64,000 nucleotides of DNA from Chamaelirium japonicum (GCA_947650365.1 OX393552.1:15742275-15806274); one strand, 5' to 3'; counted from the stretch's first letter, positions 11,725-50,593 are shown. Program-made: numbers and translations. Notes: generated by a model from the sequence alone, not told the origin.

Positions 11725-14300
11725 GACTTATTCCTTCGATTAAATCGAAGAGTCTTCTATCGTCTAGACGCTCTTGGAACCATAGACGTCAAAATTAACT
11801 AACCCCCATACCTTTTGTGGCCCTTTTAGTTATTCTGTCTTCCAGATTACACTCATAGGTTAGAAGGATCTCCGATGATTCTGTGAACAAAAACTCGGCC
11901 TTCTGTCACCTCTGAATTTATCTGAGGCAAAATATCTAAGTCAGAGGGGTCACAAATGGGATAGCTTCTCCGAAGGATTTAGATGAATTTCAATTAGACG
12001 CTATAGCTGTCATGAAATCTATTTCCGAATTAGGATTAAATACAAAGAGATTATTCTGATCTATTCCTCTAGTAATGAAGCTATCTATTCAGTTTAAGAT
12101 ACACACCAACGGTGCTGTCTAAAACTAAAAACTTCATTTACCAAGGAGGAAACAGAACTATATCTCTAAAGATCAAAATCCGTGTTTCGAAAAAACTAAG
12201 ACAATCATATCTAACAGCTTCCGCAGCGGCTTATGGCATCAGTACCTATGTTAGGATTCATTCACTATAAAGTAGCCTTCTGCTTTCCTTGAATCTCTGT
12301 AGACCCGAAGTCTACATTCCAAGAAGCATAAGAACTGCTACTAGATAGCGACTCAACTCCTAACATCCTGAGGCCATACTCAATCTTCAAATACCCCCTA
12401 TGCTCGCCACAGCGGAAATACTTCCGTCCTTGGCGTTACCAGACTTATGATTCCCCACCAGTTTCTGCACTATAATAGTTTTCGATCTCTGATAAGTTAC
12501 TTCCTTAGGTTCTTCTAAAGAAGGCCTAGGTTTAAGCACTAAAGGCTTTGCCTTTAATCTTGATCACATCCTTTGTCTCTTAGAAATCTCCTTAGAAGTT
12601 CTGCGTTTGTCATCTCTAGCTTGTTAAAGCTAAAGTCTCTGACAACGCCTTCGAGGTTCCAGACAAGGATGCAAGACAGACGTCTTCCACCACCTCGTCA
12701 TCTGGTACTATGTCTTTGGAATCTAGTTCGATCTGGAACTCAAGGATGTGTTCCCGAACAAGCATTCCCTCTGACATCTTGGTACCGACAAGTATCTTAG
12801 TGGAAAAGCGATGAGTCGACTGACTTCGCCTTCCAGACATCTAATGCACGTAAAACTTAATTAGAGAAGACCCGGCATATCTCTGACTCGCTTCTAAAGA
12901 GTTGTCCGCAAGTCTGCTATAACATAGCACTTGCACATCTCCTTAGACTCTAGCCAGTCTTCATATGCCCTAGTTAGTGCCCTAGTGATATCTGGACCCA
13001 TTAGGTCTAATACAGGGATACTTAGATTACATGCCAATATACGTTTACTACCCTAAGCATAAGCTAAAGAAAGCGCTTCTGCTCTACGTAGTTAGAGACC
13101 CGATAACTGGTTCTCTTATGGGATAGCGGATAGGGGAACTATATGGTTGAATAAAAAAGAATGCACGAAAAACTTATTTTATGGATTTTGAAAATAAGCT
13201 AATTATATCCAAATGTCAGCGCTACCCTCACAGCGAAGACACCTCTATGGATTAATTAACCATGTATGTAAGATCTCGGAATCGACTACACCTGCCCTAG
13301 AGGGCATCATGCAGCGTCAATCCGCTTACACGGGCCTTTCCTTGACCCTATCCAAATTTGCCAACTAAGGGCTTTGATGGACCATGGTTGTCCTTTTGGC
13401 CAGTGCCACGTGATCCCCATTTTCTGAGCAACGAATGCCTCACGTCCACTTCGGATGCTTACCCACAAGCCTAAGCAATTACGGCACGGGAGTTCATGCG
13501 GCCCCCACTAGGGTGGGATAAAAAGCCCTTCTCTCCTGGCCCCGTAACTGCCATATCCTGAAGGAGACCGCTAAGTTATCTGGCATGGAAAAACATAACC
13601 CTCACCCTAGGGGGTGTCGAGCTACACCCTTCAACCCAGACACAGAGCAGTTGGTTGTGGAGGCCAGAGGATCTCGACGAGTCCTCTTACACATCCCTTA
13701 TTATAGTTGAGGGTTATTTAATGCAAGTATGAGTGTACACTAAGGTCACGATAACCTATACACTAGACCCTGGTCATACCATGCTCCCACTAGCATTTCA
13801 AGCCTTTCGCGAAGCATTAATCGATCTCGGAATATCATAGTCCCTGCCTCAAGTGGATTTCTCCACTCAAGGGTCACATTACATATCCCAAGAACATCGA
13901 TGCTCTACAAACATGACTATTACGCTAATGCCCTGGAGCCTAGCCTAAGGTCAGACTGACAGGAAAGGTATTTCACTACCATGGCGCCTCGTTTATAAAT
14001 TTGACGAATGATGTCATAGTAGAATTCCAACTCATTCTAGGTTTCGATGCTTGCCAAATAGGCATACCCGACTAATCGGGTGTTGACCTAATGGGGGCAT
14101 AACCAAATGTGAGGAATTCATGCTATCATCAAGGGTCAATTAAATAATAGGCGTCACTAGTGAAATCCTATCCTAATAAGGTCGCTAGGACCCGAGGGGA
14201 AAGGGCATCCCTCTAACACAGATAATTAAATTATTGCATCGGGGTTCTCTACATAAATATAAAGAACTACTGAAAGAAACAAGCACACAACTGAATCAAG

Positions 14301-14320
14301 TTCAGGGTCCGACCCCTGAA
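14301..14320 (-). other. Leader hairpin 1 of the young copia element
   Basis: A perfect inverted repeat TTCAGGG/CCCTGAA around a short core. It corresponds to 1120-1139 in the older element. Confidence 0.6.
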
Positions 14321-14703
14321 CCTGACTGGCACAGCGCAGGCTCTCTGTCTCCTTCGCAAGGTTCCTCGATCCGGTGCAAGCCTCTGTATACGATCTCCTG
14401 ACGCTTTCTGCCCTTTGCCGTCATCGTGTACGCTTCGTCGGATCGCCATCGTCCTCCAAGGTTCCGCTCATCTTCCCGGTGGTGGATCTCCACGGCAAGT
14501 TCTCCTCTTCAATCTGTAACCGAAAAAGATCTAGTACGCTTTGAGCAAGTGCTCGCTCGTACACAATTTCCTAGAAAGAAAAGGAAAACAAACCTAGCAA
14601 AAGCCTGGGAATCAAGGGTGGTAAATCTTCACCTCTTGCCCGACTATGGCTCTAAAATCTATCCACACACAGAAGAAAAAACATCCAGACAAAATCGCTA
14701 ACA

Positions 14704-14720
14704 CGGGGTCCGACCCCCGG
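14704..14720 (-). other. Leader hairpin 2 of the young copia element
   Basis: CGGGG/CCCCG arms around the same core, about 400 bp from hairpin 1 and about 180 bp from the primer-binding site. It corresponds to 1472-1489 in the older element. Confidence 0.55.
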
Positions 14721-14899
14721 TAGCAAGCAATCACATATCCAGAATAATTTTAGAAGCGGCGCCCTGCAAGAACGATTCATAGAACACACAAAAAATATAC
14801 TATGCATGATCTACTCGTAGAACCCCGATGGCGGCACATACTATTCATGCGCGCACATGACGGTTTCATAAAAAAACATGAAACGCACACCACTAGCGT

Positions 14900-14911
14900 G
14901 CTCTGATACTA
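14900..14911 (-). other. Primer-binding site of the copia element
   Basis: The minus strand reads TAGTATCAGAGC, one mismatch to the usual TGGTATCAGAGC complementary to initiator Met tRNA. It lies two bases inside the LTR edge and defines the right LTR as the 5' LTR. Confidence 0.85.
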
Positions 14912-14913
14912 AT

Positions 14914-17230
14914 TGTTGGAAATAAATCCATGGTAGAGGCCCGCAGCGGAAGCAAAGTGAAGGTCCGAGGACCGTAGGCGGTGTGCGTTACCTATCAAAA
15001 TTTTCATCGAAACGATCTACATATGCGTGTATGAAACTAGCATGGCAACTACGCGAACCCCTAACGACGATCTAACGCAAAAGAACAATCTAGCATGTAT
15101 GCATGTTCTAATTATGTTAGATCTACTTGTTAGAGATCATACCTGCGTGCGGAATCTTTCACCGCGACAAATTTCTTCTTTGATGATGGAGACGGGCTAC
15201 TGATCTGCTCGACATAGCTTCGGTGCGACGGCCATAACTCTCTGCTCCAAACTCCGATTGGGCTGAAATTTGGACTGCAGGTAGCCAACTTCGAGACGCA
15301 TCTTTTGAAACAAATTTCACGTCGTTTGGACTTCTGTAGCTCCCGGAATCACAGAAATAACGCTGATTTTCTGTGCAGATTCTAGACAGCAAAAGGTTCC
15401 GGGAGACGCCTTCTAGTTCACCCGATCTCACACGATGCACGGCACCTCGTCGATGAATCTCTGAGTGCCTCCATACGACGAGCCTTCTCCTTCTACGAAA
15501 TACCACGTGAGGAAGACGAGTCGCCATCCAATGGCGCAAGCGAGGGAGAGAGAGACGAGGGAGGAGATGCGAAGAGAGGAGAGGGGCTTCGGTTTCCCCA
15601 TGGCTTGCATAGTCGGCCCTAGGGCTTGCCCATGCATCTAATTTCGTGCCCCCTCTCTCTCCTTCTCATATATAGGGCCGGCCTATCCATATGGATAAGG
15701 ACAGTATGGATAAGGATGATTGATTCAAACCTTATCCCTATATATCTCTATCCTTTCCTTGTTTTTCGAAAACGGTCAAAACCAGCCCGTTTTCTGCACC
15801 TCATAACCGGCCCCTTCATCGGAGGCAACAACCTCCCAAAACTAATGGAGCCGGCCTTGACCAGTCTCTTAACACTTAGGGCCGGCCCCCTTAGTGCATA
15901 GTGGCGCATGGTATGACCAAAACGCCCTTATGCCACTAGTTGGCCGTTCCTTGTGTACGAGACTTTACAAGGCACACATAAGTGAAGTGCACCAGTGATT
16001 TCACTATTCTCTGAGGTTCCCATAGGATGCCCCTAGTGAAGTCAACTAGTCAACTCGCAACATGTCCCGGTGCATCGCACCCATGTGGCAAAGTCCACTT
16101 ATGGCAAGGAATTGCTACATGCGTCTCTGCACTAACCTAGGGTTTCCCCTTAGTGCACACACGTAGCTACGCATCTACCGTGCACTAGTGCGAAGCACTC
16201 ACGGAGCGTATGCTTGGACTTCTCGCTTCCTCTAACTACGTTCTGTGTTTCGAGGAGATGGTATAAGAACCATACATAATGTCGATAAGGTGGAACCTTC
16301 AGGGACCAGGGTTCATGGCTTCCAACTCAGACTCGATCGACACACTACCCGAGTGTACCATCGATCCTTGAGTCCGAGTTAACCTGCGTAGCCACCCAGA
16401 GTGCGACGCAGGCTGCACTCCAATTACCCCGGACTTACTATGTTCTCCCTCATACCCCTGCTCTCCGCTTAGTATGGTAAACCCGCTGTCCCTCCACTGG
16501 TGCCATGATGCAACTCGAGCGGTGGAGAATACCGTCAGACTCGAGTGCTCATATGACTCGGTTCCTTCCAGGTTGACCACATACATCGTATCTCCGATTA
16601 CTCTTCCGAGCAACCGGATCTGTCATCAGTCCAACTGATGACCACCTGGCCAGGGTTTAATACGACGTAGGTCAGACCAAGGAACGCACCTCCCGTTAGG
16701 GGTGTGGATAGCCTGCAGGAGTGACATGCTGATGCAACGCCAGCCGGGTAACCCAGTACACCGTGGTTTTGGATCACTGTATCCGGATCCTCACACATTG
16801 GTGCGTCAAAGCACCACACAACTGGTTAGTCCACCAGACATGGCTCCTCAGGGTTTAGGACCGTTTTACCCTAAGCAGAAACATGGTTTAGTGCACCGGT
16901 GTCTGCTCACCGATCTGTGCACCGTGTTGGTTCCGTTCGGCCACAGACACTGTGCCTGGTAATGACCGTGGTGGAAAAACCCACGCTCTGTCATCCCAAC
17001 AGCTTATCCTGATAGGGCGACCAACCCTAATTAGAGCTGCGAACGTATTTATGTTACATGGGACCAATCCCTTGAGTCTCCCACTCAAGTGGATTACCAT
17101 GTAGCCATGGCTCTCTGTTCTGTAATCAGAACACGTACTAAGGTACGTACCAATATGCATTTCTATACTATCAACCATACATAGCTAAACTATAGGTTTT
17201 TACGAGCTGTAGACCTCACCAATTCTAACA
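14914..17230 (-). repeat. 5' LTR of the copia-type element
   Basis: It is 2317 bp, direct-repeat partner of 7332-9648 with about 98% identity by visual comparison. Many differences cluster in the piece corresponding to 15180-15330. AATAT follows directly at 17231. Confidence 0.93.
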
Positions 17231-17235
17231 AATAT
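17231..17235. other. Right target-site duplication of copia element (AATAT)
   Basis: Identical to 7327-7331. It confirms a single insertion event with intact ends. Confidence 0.9.
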
Positions 17236-18420
17236 CGAGGGGAGGTCAAGGGTCGGGTGTTGGTGTGCCAAGCTAGAGCTTGGCGTGAGATGATCGGAGC
17301 TACTTGCTGCAGGTACACCAGTCGTCAATCAACCGGCAACGGTCGTAGCAGGGGTAAAGAAAAAAGGTTTGCGGCCTAGCTCGTTAGCACGTTGGTGGCT
17401 GGGAGCGAAGTGGCACCGAGCCGAGGGCGATCGAGTGCTATCTATTGCCCGGCCACCAACAGCGAGGCCGTCGGCAACCTCGATAGTGAAAGACAAAAAG
17501 TCAGGGGCAGAGCCTAGCTAGTTGGGCCGATCGGATGGGGGTTTGGCTTGGCTTGGTCGGCCTTGCCGGCTGCACAATCGCCAACCACTTGGCCGGTAGC
17601 CATAGCTGCAACTAAAGCGAAGTTCACCGGGGGGTTGGGGTCGGCCGGATACACATACAAAAAGAGAAGAAAAGTAGGAGATCGTTGGGCCGGTCTCAAT
17701 ATAACCAAAAGGAAAAACAGGGGAAATGAGGGGGGGCTGACTTGATGCTAGGGGGGAGGGGGGGGGGTCGGCGGCTCCGGCTGCTCCTTCTCCACCCGGT
17801 AAGCTCCTCTCCAGCTGCGCAGCACAATACACCACAGGGGGAGGAAGCGAGAGATTGGGGGGACCAGCTGTCCTCCTCCGACCGGCTATCCTCCTCTGGG
17901 TGCCCCTCTCTGGCACCGGCTGTGGCGCGCCAAACACCACGAAGAGGGGGGGGAGAGAGAGAGGCAGATCTGGAGAGAGAGAGAGAGAGATCAGAGGTAG
18001 AGAGAGATCTAAGGGGAGTGAGTGAGAGATAGGAGGTGACAGTGGGTGAGAGATTGGAGAGGGGGTAAGGGGTTGTGTTTTAAAGGGGGAGGGGGCGACG
18101 ACCGGGTATGAACGGATCAGGGGGGGCTTGGATTTTAGGAGATTCGGGTGAGGGAAGAGCAGGGGCGGAAAGGGGAGGGAGAGGGAGAAGTAATAGGAGA
18201 GAGAGATTGGGATGGTAAGGGAGAAGGGCGGATCAGGGGGCGGGATTTAGGGGAACGGGTAGTTGGGGAGATAGAGGATAGAGAGAGATCCAAAAGAGAG
18301 AGAGAGAGGGGGATGGGATGTGAGGGAGAGTGGGTGAGCGACTGAGAGAGAGAGAGAGAGAGAGAGAGAGGTTGGGTTTGAGTTGGGTTCTGGTTTGGGT
18401 TGGGTTTTAGGTTTTTATTT
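17236..18420. other. GC/GA-rich intergenic DNA, no gene recognised
   Basis: G-rich and GA-rich sequence with short open frames on both strands that look like composition artefacts rather than proteins. A GA microsatellite sits at about 18344-18371. It may be an old LTR or leader, but no ends, PBS or duplications were found. Confidence 0.35.
18344..18371. repeat. GA microsatellite
   Basis: About 28 bp of GA dinucleotides. Confidence 0.85.
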
Positions 18421-19925
18421 TATTTTAAATTTTTTTTAACAGTTGGCTCGACTCGCGCTCGAACCCGCGTCGTGCTGAGGCATGCTGGCATGTGCACCTT
18501 AACGAGTCCAATAGACTCGCCATTAAAACCGTAATATTATTTTAAATAGAATTATAATGACTAATATGCAGTGGAACATAAACACCCAAAATCAAGTACC
18601 AATTGAAACCTTTCCATCGCCGCCTTGCGACTCGGACCCGGGACCCACTGTCCGGTCCAATTATAGTTCAAACACACAGCATTAACGAACATTCATGCGA
18701 GATCAAAACAGTTATTCTAGCAACAATATAATAGTAAAACTGGGCTGTCCTGAATTCGAACGTACCGGGCATTACATATCCCTTTTGTCTCATATTGGGT
18801 TTTGGGTTTGGACATGGCATCATCTTTCTCACGTGGTAAATCGAAGACGGAGGAGGCTTGTTTCAAGGAGGAACTCAAATATCATTCGATGAGGTTTTGT
18901 GCATCGTGTGAGATCGGGTGAATGAGAATGCATCATCATCGTCGCGTATCTTCATCTTCTTCGTGGGCTATTTTCCATCTCTATCGACAAAGAAGACTAT
19001 CCTCCATGGTTAAAAATTCGCACGAAGGTATGACAATCTCTAACACATAGATCTAGCGTAGAATTTGACTTGCATCCATGCTAGTATATTCGTATTACTA
19101 GAATGCCGTTAGGGTGTTCGATTCACGCGCTAGCACATGCACACATATATAGATTAGTTTTATGAAAGTTAAAACAATGGAATACACCACCTATAGTCCT
19201 CCGATTGTTAAATCGCTTCGATTGTAGACTTATAACCATATGATTTTTCCAAAAGATGGTGCTATAATTCAATGTGTAACCAGAGAAATATGCTATGGAG
19301 ATTCATTAGTAGTAGAACCCGATGCCTTTAGATTGGACTACTGGTTTTTTTGGCCCATTAGAGTTTGCCCCACTGGAACCCAGACCCGAGCCCAAGGCTC
19401 AGACTTAGCCAGGTTCACCCAGGCACTGGATTGTGGGCACCCGGGCTCCAAAACAGGTAGCAAGGGGGGAGGGCCTGTATAGGTTCACTTGGGCTCCGGT
19501 TTTGGGCACCTGGGAGCCCATTTTTCCTTACGTGGGTTCGGGTGGGTTTGATTGCAGGATGAGCTATTTTTGGTTGATTTTTGACAGGATTTTGGGTCTC
19601 CCATGGCCACACGTTTGCTCCCATATTTAAAGGAAGCAAGGGTAGCTCTAAGGTTTGATTGAGATCGAAAAACACTTGGAATCATTGACGACGGCTACGT
19701 GAAAATCGAGTTGATCTACGGAGAATAAGGTTTGCAGTGAGAATGAAGGATTGGGTGGGTGGTGGGTTGGCGCCGGTGCGACAATCATCTTGAGCTCTTA
19801 GAGACTCAAGGTGATGGTGACACAATGAAGTGTGGTTTCTCAGTAGAGGGTTGAGAGAGTGGATTAATGGATGGGCTGAGAAGGGAAGCCCGGTCTAGGG
19901 TTTGACATAAGAAAAGAAGAAAGAT

Positions 19926-19993
<68 letters not shown>

Positions 19994-21120
19994 AGGAGGG
20001 AGAAAAAGGAGTATGAGGACACAATGTGTAGATCATCATCTAGGTTCTTTGGTTCGTCTTCATCAGCTTTAACTTCGGCCTTTTCATCTCTTAACGGATC
20101 ATTCGATAACTCTGTATCTATAAGGCATGTTTTCTCTACTTTGTAGGTGTTCTATAAGAGGGATCAAAGAGGATTTTGTGGGGGTCTAACAAACGATGAC
20201 CCATCTCTTATGTAATATTTGATATATGATTATCCAAATCCTTGTTGGTGGTGATATTCTATGATTCATGCTACTGTGTGGTTGTTCTATATTCTTTGTG
20301 TCGATTGTTTGGCGTGAACTCTTTGTGCTCCGGTTCTTCGATCCGTAACACGATGCTTTCAGTTGCACCCGACGGATCGCCACGGTGTGCGCGCAACTCG
20401 ATGGGGTCCAGGCTCAGTATCCGCCCGACTCAGGTGGATATCGAGGGACTTGAATCCCCAACATGGACCTATCTTTGAGAAGTCACTTTCCATTGCAAGC
20501 TTGTCATAACGAAGGCGATGCCTTGACCATCGCTAATCTTATCAACAAAAAGAAGATGAATATCCCATGAAAAAATCACTATATTATTCAAGACTATAGG
20601 GAGCCGATTCGCATCAACTTATTCACTACAGTCGGCTATGTGCTAATGTCCGCTAATGGAGCAGCTCATGAATTAGTATGGTTAGCGGCCACTACAACTT
20701 CTTTCGCTACGTGGGATTCATCCTCGCCATCCATCATTGTACATGATATTATTACATGTAATGAACTCATTTTGAATCAAAAAAATCACTCTGCATCGAC
20801 TCATTTCCACCAAAAAAAAAAAACAAACAAAAAAAACAAATATCCAAACACCACATGGCATTTTTTTCTTAACATACCTCACAGACAACATGGATAAGAT
20901 AGGCGCTTGTGGGCCCCACAACAGGGAGCGAAACAAAGTGGGCCCACTTCATTGACACGTCTTCTGGTTGGTGCGTCATCGAGTGTCTTTGCAGTTTGAG
21001 GAAGAACAGCTTATCCTCGGCCATCTTGGTGGCCTCTAAAATTTCTTCCAAAAAGAAAGGGCCACATAAGACGGCAGCGAGGGTTTCTTTTCCTCTCCCT
21101 CCACTCTCCTGTTCTTCCAC
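18421..21120. other. Intergenic DNA upstream of the PP2A gene
   Basis: No protein-like frame is recognised. The part closest to the gene (about 20500-21120) presumably contains the promoter, but I see no TATA box I would commit to. A long GA microsatellite lies at 19928-19989. Confidence 0.4.
19928..19989. repeat. GA microsatellite (about 31 units)
   Basis: About 62 bp of uninterrupted GA. It produces an artificial poly(Ser-Leu) open frame on the minus strand. Confidence 0.95.
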
Positions 21121-21128
21121 CACCGGGC

Positions 21129-21247
21129 CAGAGAGAGAGAGAGAGAGAGAGAGAGGATCCAATCCCGAAGACGAAGAGATCTAGGGTTAGGGTTTCGATC
21201 CGTCCCTCTTCCCGATTCGCATCTGGTCTAAAGAGCTGGAGAAGAAG
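21129..21247 (+). promoter_or_regulatory. Probable 5' UTR of the PP2A gene with GA tract
   Basis: The sequence just before the ATG at 21248 holds a 24-bp GA tract (about 21130-21153), an AGGGTTAGGGTTTCGATCC segment and a CT-rich stretch, a composition common in plant 5' UTRs. The transcription start is not known. There is no upstream ATG in the last 60 bases that would obviously compete. Confidence 0.5.
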
Positions 21248-46575
<25,328 letters not shown>

Positions 46576-47224
46576 ATGTAGATGTGGATGGAAGCATATT
46601 GATGATTTCTGGCTGCATGTGTAACGCTTCTAATGGGATGCGGTTGCAGATATTCACCCCTTCGAGATCTTACGATCATGTTGACAATCATTTACTTCAG
46701 TCTGCTGTGTTTGGTGGTTTTGGGGTAGCGAATCGTGTATAATGTGGAGTTCTTGAAATCTCTCTCCCCCCCCCCCCCCCCCCGCCCCTCCTCTCTCTCT
46801 CTCTCACTTTAGGAACCTGCAATTGGTTTTTTTCTTCTGATGGGAGGCAGCAGAGCTGGCAATGCACCAGCAGTTGTGTCAGGGTGTTCCATTTCCAAAG
46901 AGAATATATGGCTCTTCCCTTGTATGCCCTTATTTGTTTCTTTGTTTTTTTTAAAAAAATCATTTCCCTTTTTAATCATGTAGAGAAAAAGGATATTATT
47001 CTTAGGGTGTGCTCTTCTGGATTCTTAGGGTTGAGGTCAAAATATTATTCTGCGGTGGTTGGTTAATTTTAATTTTAATTTTTTGCAGGTAGTTGGTTAT
47101 TCTTTTGAGTCCTGCATTCTCGATCTTGGTACTGAATGTTTGGGATCCAATTAGTTCTGTGGTTTTCCAAAACCAAAATCTGAAATCATCAAAACCCGAA
47201 AGCAGTAATTGGGTTCTGAAGGCT
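46576..47224 (+). other. 3' flank / probable 3' UTR of PP2A
   Basis: Non-coding DNA after the stop. I see no canonical AATAAA close to the gene. A C-rich run (46766-46783) followed by CT repeats lies about 190 bp downstream. Confidence 0.4.
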
Positions 47225-48473
47225 TGGTGGTAAAATAATAGAGTATATGTTGTAGAGAGAACATTATAAAGATACAAATATCATAGATATAATGATATAG
47301 AACCAGATGTTATATGGAGAACATATTGTAGAGAATATTTTAGTGAGGATGTAGAGAAGAAATGGAGAGTATTGTAGAGAGATGATATATATTCTATAGA
47401 GGGAAATGTATTATAGAGTGCTGTAGAGTGAATGGTATACAAAGAATATTGTAGAGGAAATATTATGGAGATAATACTACAGAAAGAAATATTAGAGCAT
47501 AAGCGGAGAGAGTAATACATAATTAATATTGTAGAGACATGTTATATATAGAGAATATATTGGAGAGAGGAAATGTTGGGTAAAGAGGAATTATTGTACA
47601 GATAGAAAATGCTATAGAGATGTTACAGCGAGAAATGTCGAATAGAATAATAAATAATAAATATTGTAGAGAGAATGATACATAGAGAATGTTGTCAAGA
47701 TAATATTTTAGAGAGAATATATTATATAGAGAATGTTGTATGGAAAGGAAATGTTGTGGGGGAGAGAATACTGTAGAGAAATATTATAGAAGGAATGTTG
47801 TAAAGAAAAAATATTGTGAGGAGAGTATTATAGAGAGAATTGTTATAGAGAGAGTCAGAGAATAAGACATAATTAACATTGTATAGAAGGAAAATGCTTT
47901 GGAGAGTGTTTTGGATAGGATATTATACATATTTAACATATATTATAGAGAAAGAAATGTTTTATAGAGAATGTTCTAGAGAATTTTATAGAGAGGAGAT
48001 ATTGTGGATAGGAAATGTTATAGGGAGGGAAAATGCTATGAAGTGAAATATTATAGAGAAAATATAATACGAGAGAATAATACACAATTACTTATTTAGA
48101 GAGAATATTATAGAGAGTGATGTTGAGAGGAAAAATACTATAGAGAGAAGATTGTCGACAAATAATGCTGTAGAGAGTATATTTAATATATAGAGGAATA
48201 TTAAATAGAGAATATTGTAGAGAGAGAATGTTATGGAGGGATGAAATATTGAAGAGAGAAAATACTATATAGAGAAATTATAGAGAAAATTTAGTCCAAC
48301 ATAACAATACATAATTAAGGTTTAGAGAGAGAATATTATAGAAAGAATGATATAGAGAAAGTAATAGTGAGAGTTTTATAGAGAGAACATATATTATATA
48401 TAGAGAACTATTAGATAGAGGATATTTTAAAGAGAATATTATTGAAGAGAGAAAATACTAGAGATAAATTTAA
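47225..48473. repeat. Degenerate AGAG/TATA-rich minisatellite, left part
   Basis: About 1.25 kb of imperfect units built from TATTATAGAGAGAAT, ATTGTAGAGAG and similar words, with no fixed period over distance. It stops at 48473 and resumes at 49566, so the Helitron cluster split one array. Confidence 0.85.
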
Positions 48474-48938
<465 letters not shown>

Positions 48939-49243
48939 TCTATACTACATACTAAAATGGAAGCCTCTCTCCCGTGTTGTGACACGTGGACGTCTTTTAA
49001 AGAGTTAGAATTTTTCTTCCGTGTATGAACGCGACTCTTTTTTAAATCCATTTAAAAACCTACCATAAAGATGATAAATTTTCATTTAATGGCATTTAAT
49101 GGTCATTTGATGTTAATCTCTCTCTCTCTAACAAGTGAATCACACTCACTTCAAATTTCAAACTTCTTCGAACAGTTGTGATGTCGTCTTTGCCAAATGG
49201 CATGCATCATACACATTCGGGCATTGCCAGGGTTTCTTACTAG
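48939..49243 (+). mobile_element. Non-autonomous Helitron B
   Basis: It begins TCTATACTACATACTAAAAT immediately after the CTAG of copy A and ends GGGTTTCTTACTAG after a CGGGCATTGCC stem. 305 bp. The central part (TGTGACACGTGGAC, TAACAAGTGAATCACAC) matches A and C. Confidence 0.82.
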
Positions 49244-49565
49244 TATAATACTAAAATGGAGCCCTCTCTTTGGTGTTATGACAAGTGGACCTTTATTGAA
49301 TAGCTAGAATCATTCTTTCGTGTGTGAACATGGCTATTCCTCATAAATCCTATTAAAAACCTACTATAAAGATGATAGATACCCATTCAATAGTATTTAC
49401 TGGTTATTTGATTTTAATTAGAAAAATAATTAGTGCTCTCTCTCTCTCTCTAACATGTGAATCACACCTCGTCTAGATTGCACAATTCTTCTGACGACTG
49501 TGATGTCGTCTGTGTCAAGTGTCATGCATCAAGTTCATCCAGACATTGCCAGGTTTTCTTACTAG
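49244..49565 (+). mobile_element. Non-autonomous Helitron C
   Basis: It starts TATAATACTAAAATGGAGCC right after the CTAG of copy B, so the usual first TC is altered. It ends TTTTCTTACTAG, followed by T and the resumed minisatellite. 322 bp. Confidence 0.8.
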
Positions 49566-49870
49566 TATTATAGAGAGAATATAGGTAGAGGGAGTAATAA
49601 TAAATAGTTATATAGAGAGTGAAAATGTAAAAAGAGAATTTACGCAGAGCAAATATTACTAAATAGTATTGTAGGATGAAAAATATTATAGAAAAAATAT
49701 AAAATAGTGAAAAATGGTAGAAAATTCTATAGAAAATATTATAGAGAGAATATTTCTAGAGAGAATATAGGTAGAGAGATATCATATAAGTATTGTTGTA
49801 GAAAGGGAAACATTGCTAAGTGTGTTATAGAAAGAGATTGTCACTTAGTGTTTTATAGAGTGGTTTTATG
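49566..49870. repeat. Degenerate AGAG/TATA-rich minisatellite, right part
   Basis: TATTATAGAGAGAATATAGG and related words resume directly after the Helitron cluster. Confidence 0.8.
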
Positions 49871-50329
49871 TCAAATGCTCAATGGTGATCATTCTGGAAC
49901 TGATTCTGGATAAGCAAGATCTAGTTATGCACAAAACTGACTTCTGGCATCCCAAAATCAAAATTCGAAATTTCAAAACAAATGACAACACATCTTGAAT
50001 TTTCATTTTGTAAATTCAGTGATTAACATCATCTCAAACTGCCTGGTGTTATGGTGCACAAAAGTTTGCTCACCATGGAAAATGCTACATACCTAACCCG
50101 TTTTCCAACTTATCCTTACCCAACCTGATGTGGCACGATTACAGCTGTCCGATGCACCCGGTCCTAACTGGTGAATTGCGCTTAGCACCTACCGCAAGGC
50201 AAAGGGACAGCTGTGATCGGGTGCCACATTAGGTTGGCTAAGGAATAGTTAGAAAACAGGTTGGCTCAATAGCATTGCTCTTGCTTCCATTCAGTAAAAG
50301 TTTTATGACTTGTGGTTGAATTTCTTTTT
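49871..50329. other. Intergenic DNA, nothing recognised
   Basis: No coding frame of note. The last 9 bases (50321-50329, TTTCTTTTT) are the left target duplication of the next MITE. Confidence 0.4.
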
Positions 50330-50593
50330 GGGTTATTTTGATTTTGCCCCCCAAAATTTTCCTTGAATTATACTTTACCCCCCATTATTTCATTAATTAG
50401 ACTTTACCCCCCAAAACTAACTGTTCCGTCAGCTCACCATCTAAGAGAAAGCGTGAGCTGATGGAAAAGAAATAAAGTTTTGGGGGGTGAACTAACAGAA
50501 CAGTTAGTTTTGGGGTGTAAAGTCTAATTAATGAAAAATGGGGGGTAAAGTCTAATTCAAGGCAAAATTTGGGGGGCAAAGTCAAAGTAACCC
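50330..50593. mobile_element. Mutator-type MITE with perfect 9-bp target duplication
   Basis: A 264-bp element, almost all inverted repeat. The left end GGGTTATTTTGATTTTGCCC is mirrored at the right with few changes, and both arms repeat the word CTTTACCCCCC twice. The flanks TTTCTTTTT (50321-50329 and 50594-50602) are identical. The TIR style resembles the larger element at 41535-42465 but the sequence differs. Confidence 0.88.

Larger units (their letters stand above)
9659..14899 (-). mobile_element. Decayed interior of the copia element
   Basis: About 5.2 kb between polypurine tract and PBS. Besides the RT and integrase pieces, the part right of about 13360 is a leader resembling 1-1666. 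The gag, protease and RNase H positions (right of the integrase remnant and left of RT) hold no frame I can recognise with confidence. Confidence 0.7.
7332..17230 (-). mobile_element. Complete but decayed Ty1/copia-type LTR retrotransposon
   Basis: The element is 9899 bp. Two direct LTRs of exactly 2317 bp begin TGTTGG and end TAACA, and AATAT flanks both sides. The polypurine tract (minus-strand AGTGGGAGAT) adjoins the left LTR and the primer-binding site adjoins the right one, so it runs right to left. Recognisable interior pieces are an integrase stretch (11577-11724) and a reverse transcriptase stretch (10430-10740), in the copia order integrase before RT. No long frame survives. By eye the LTRs differ at roughly 45 positions (about 2%), which suggests a fairly recent insertion. 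The interior looks far more decayed than 2% divergence would produce, so the copy probably moved as a non-autonomous element using proteins from a relative; that is inference. Confidence 0.93.
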
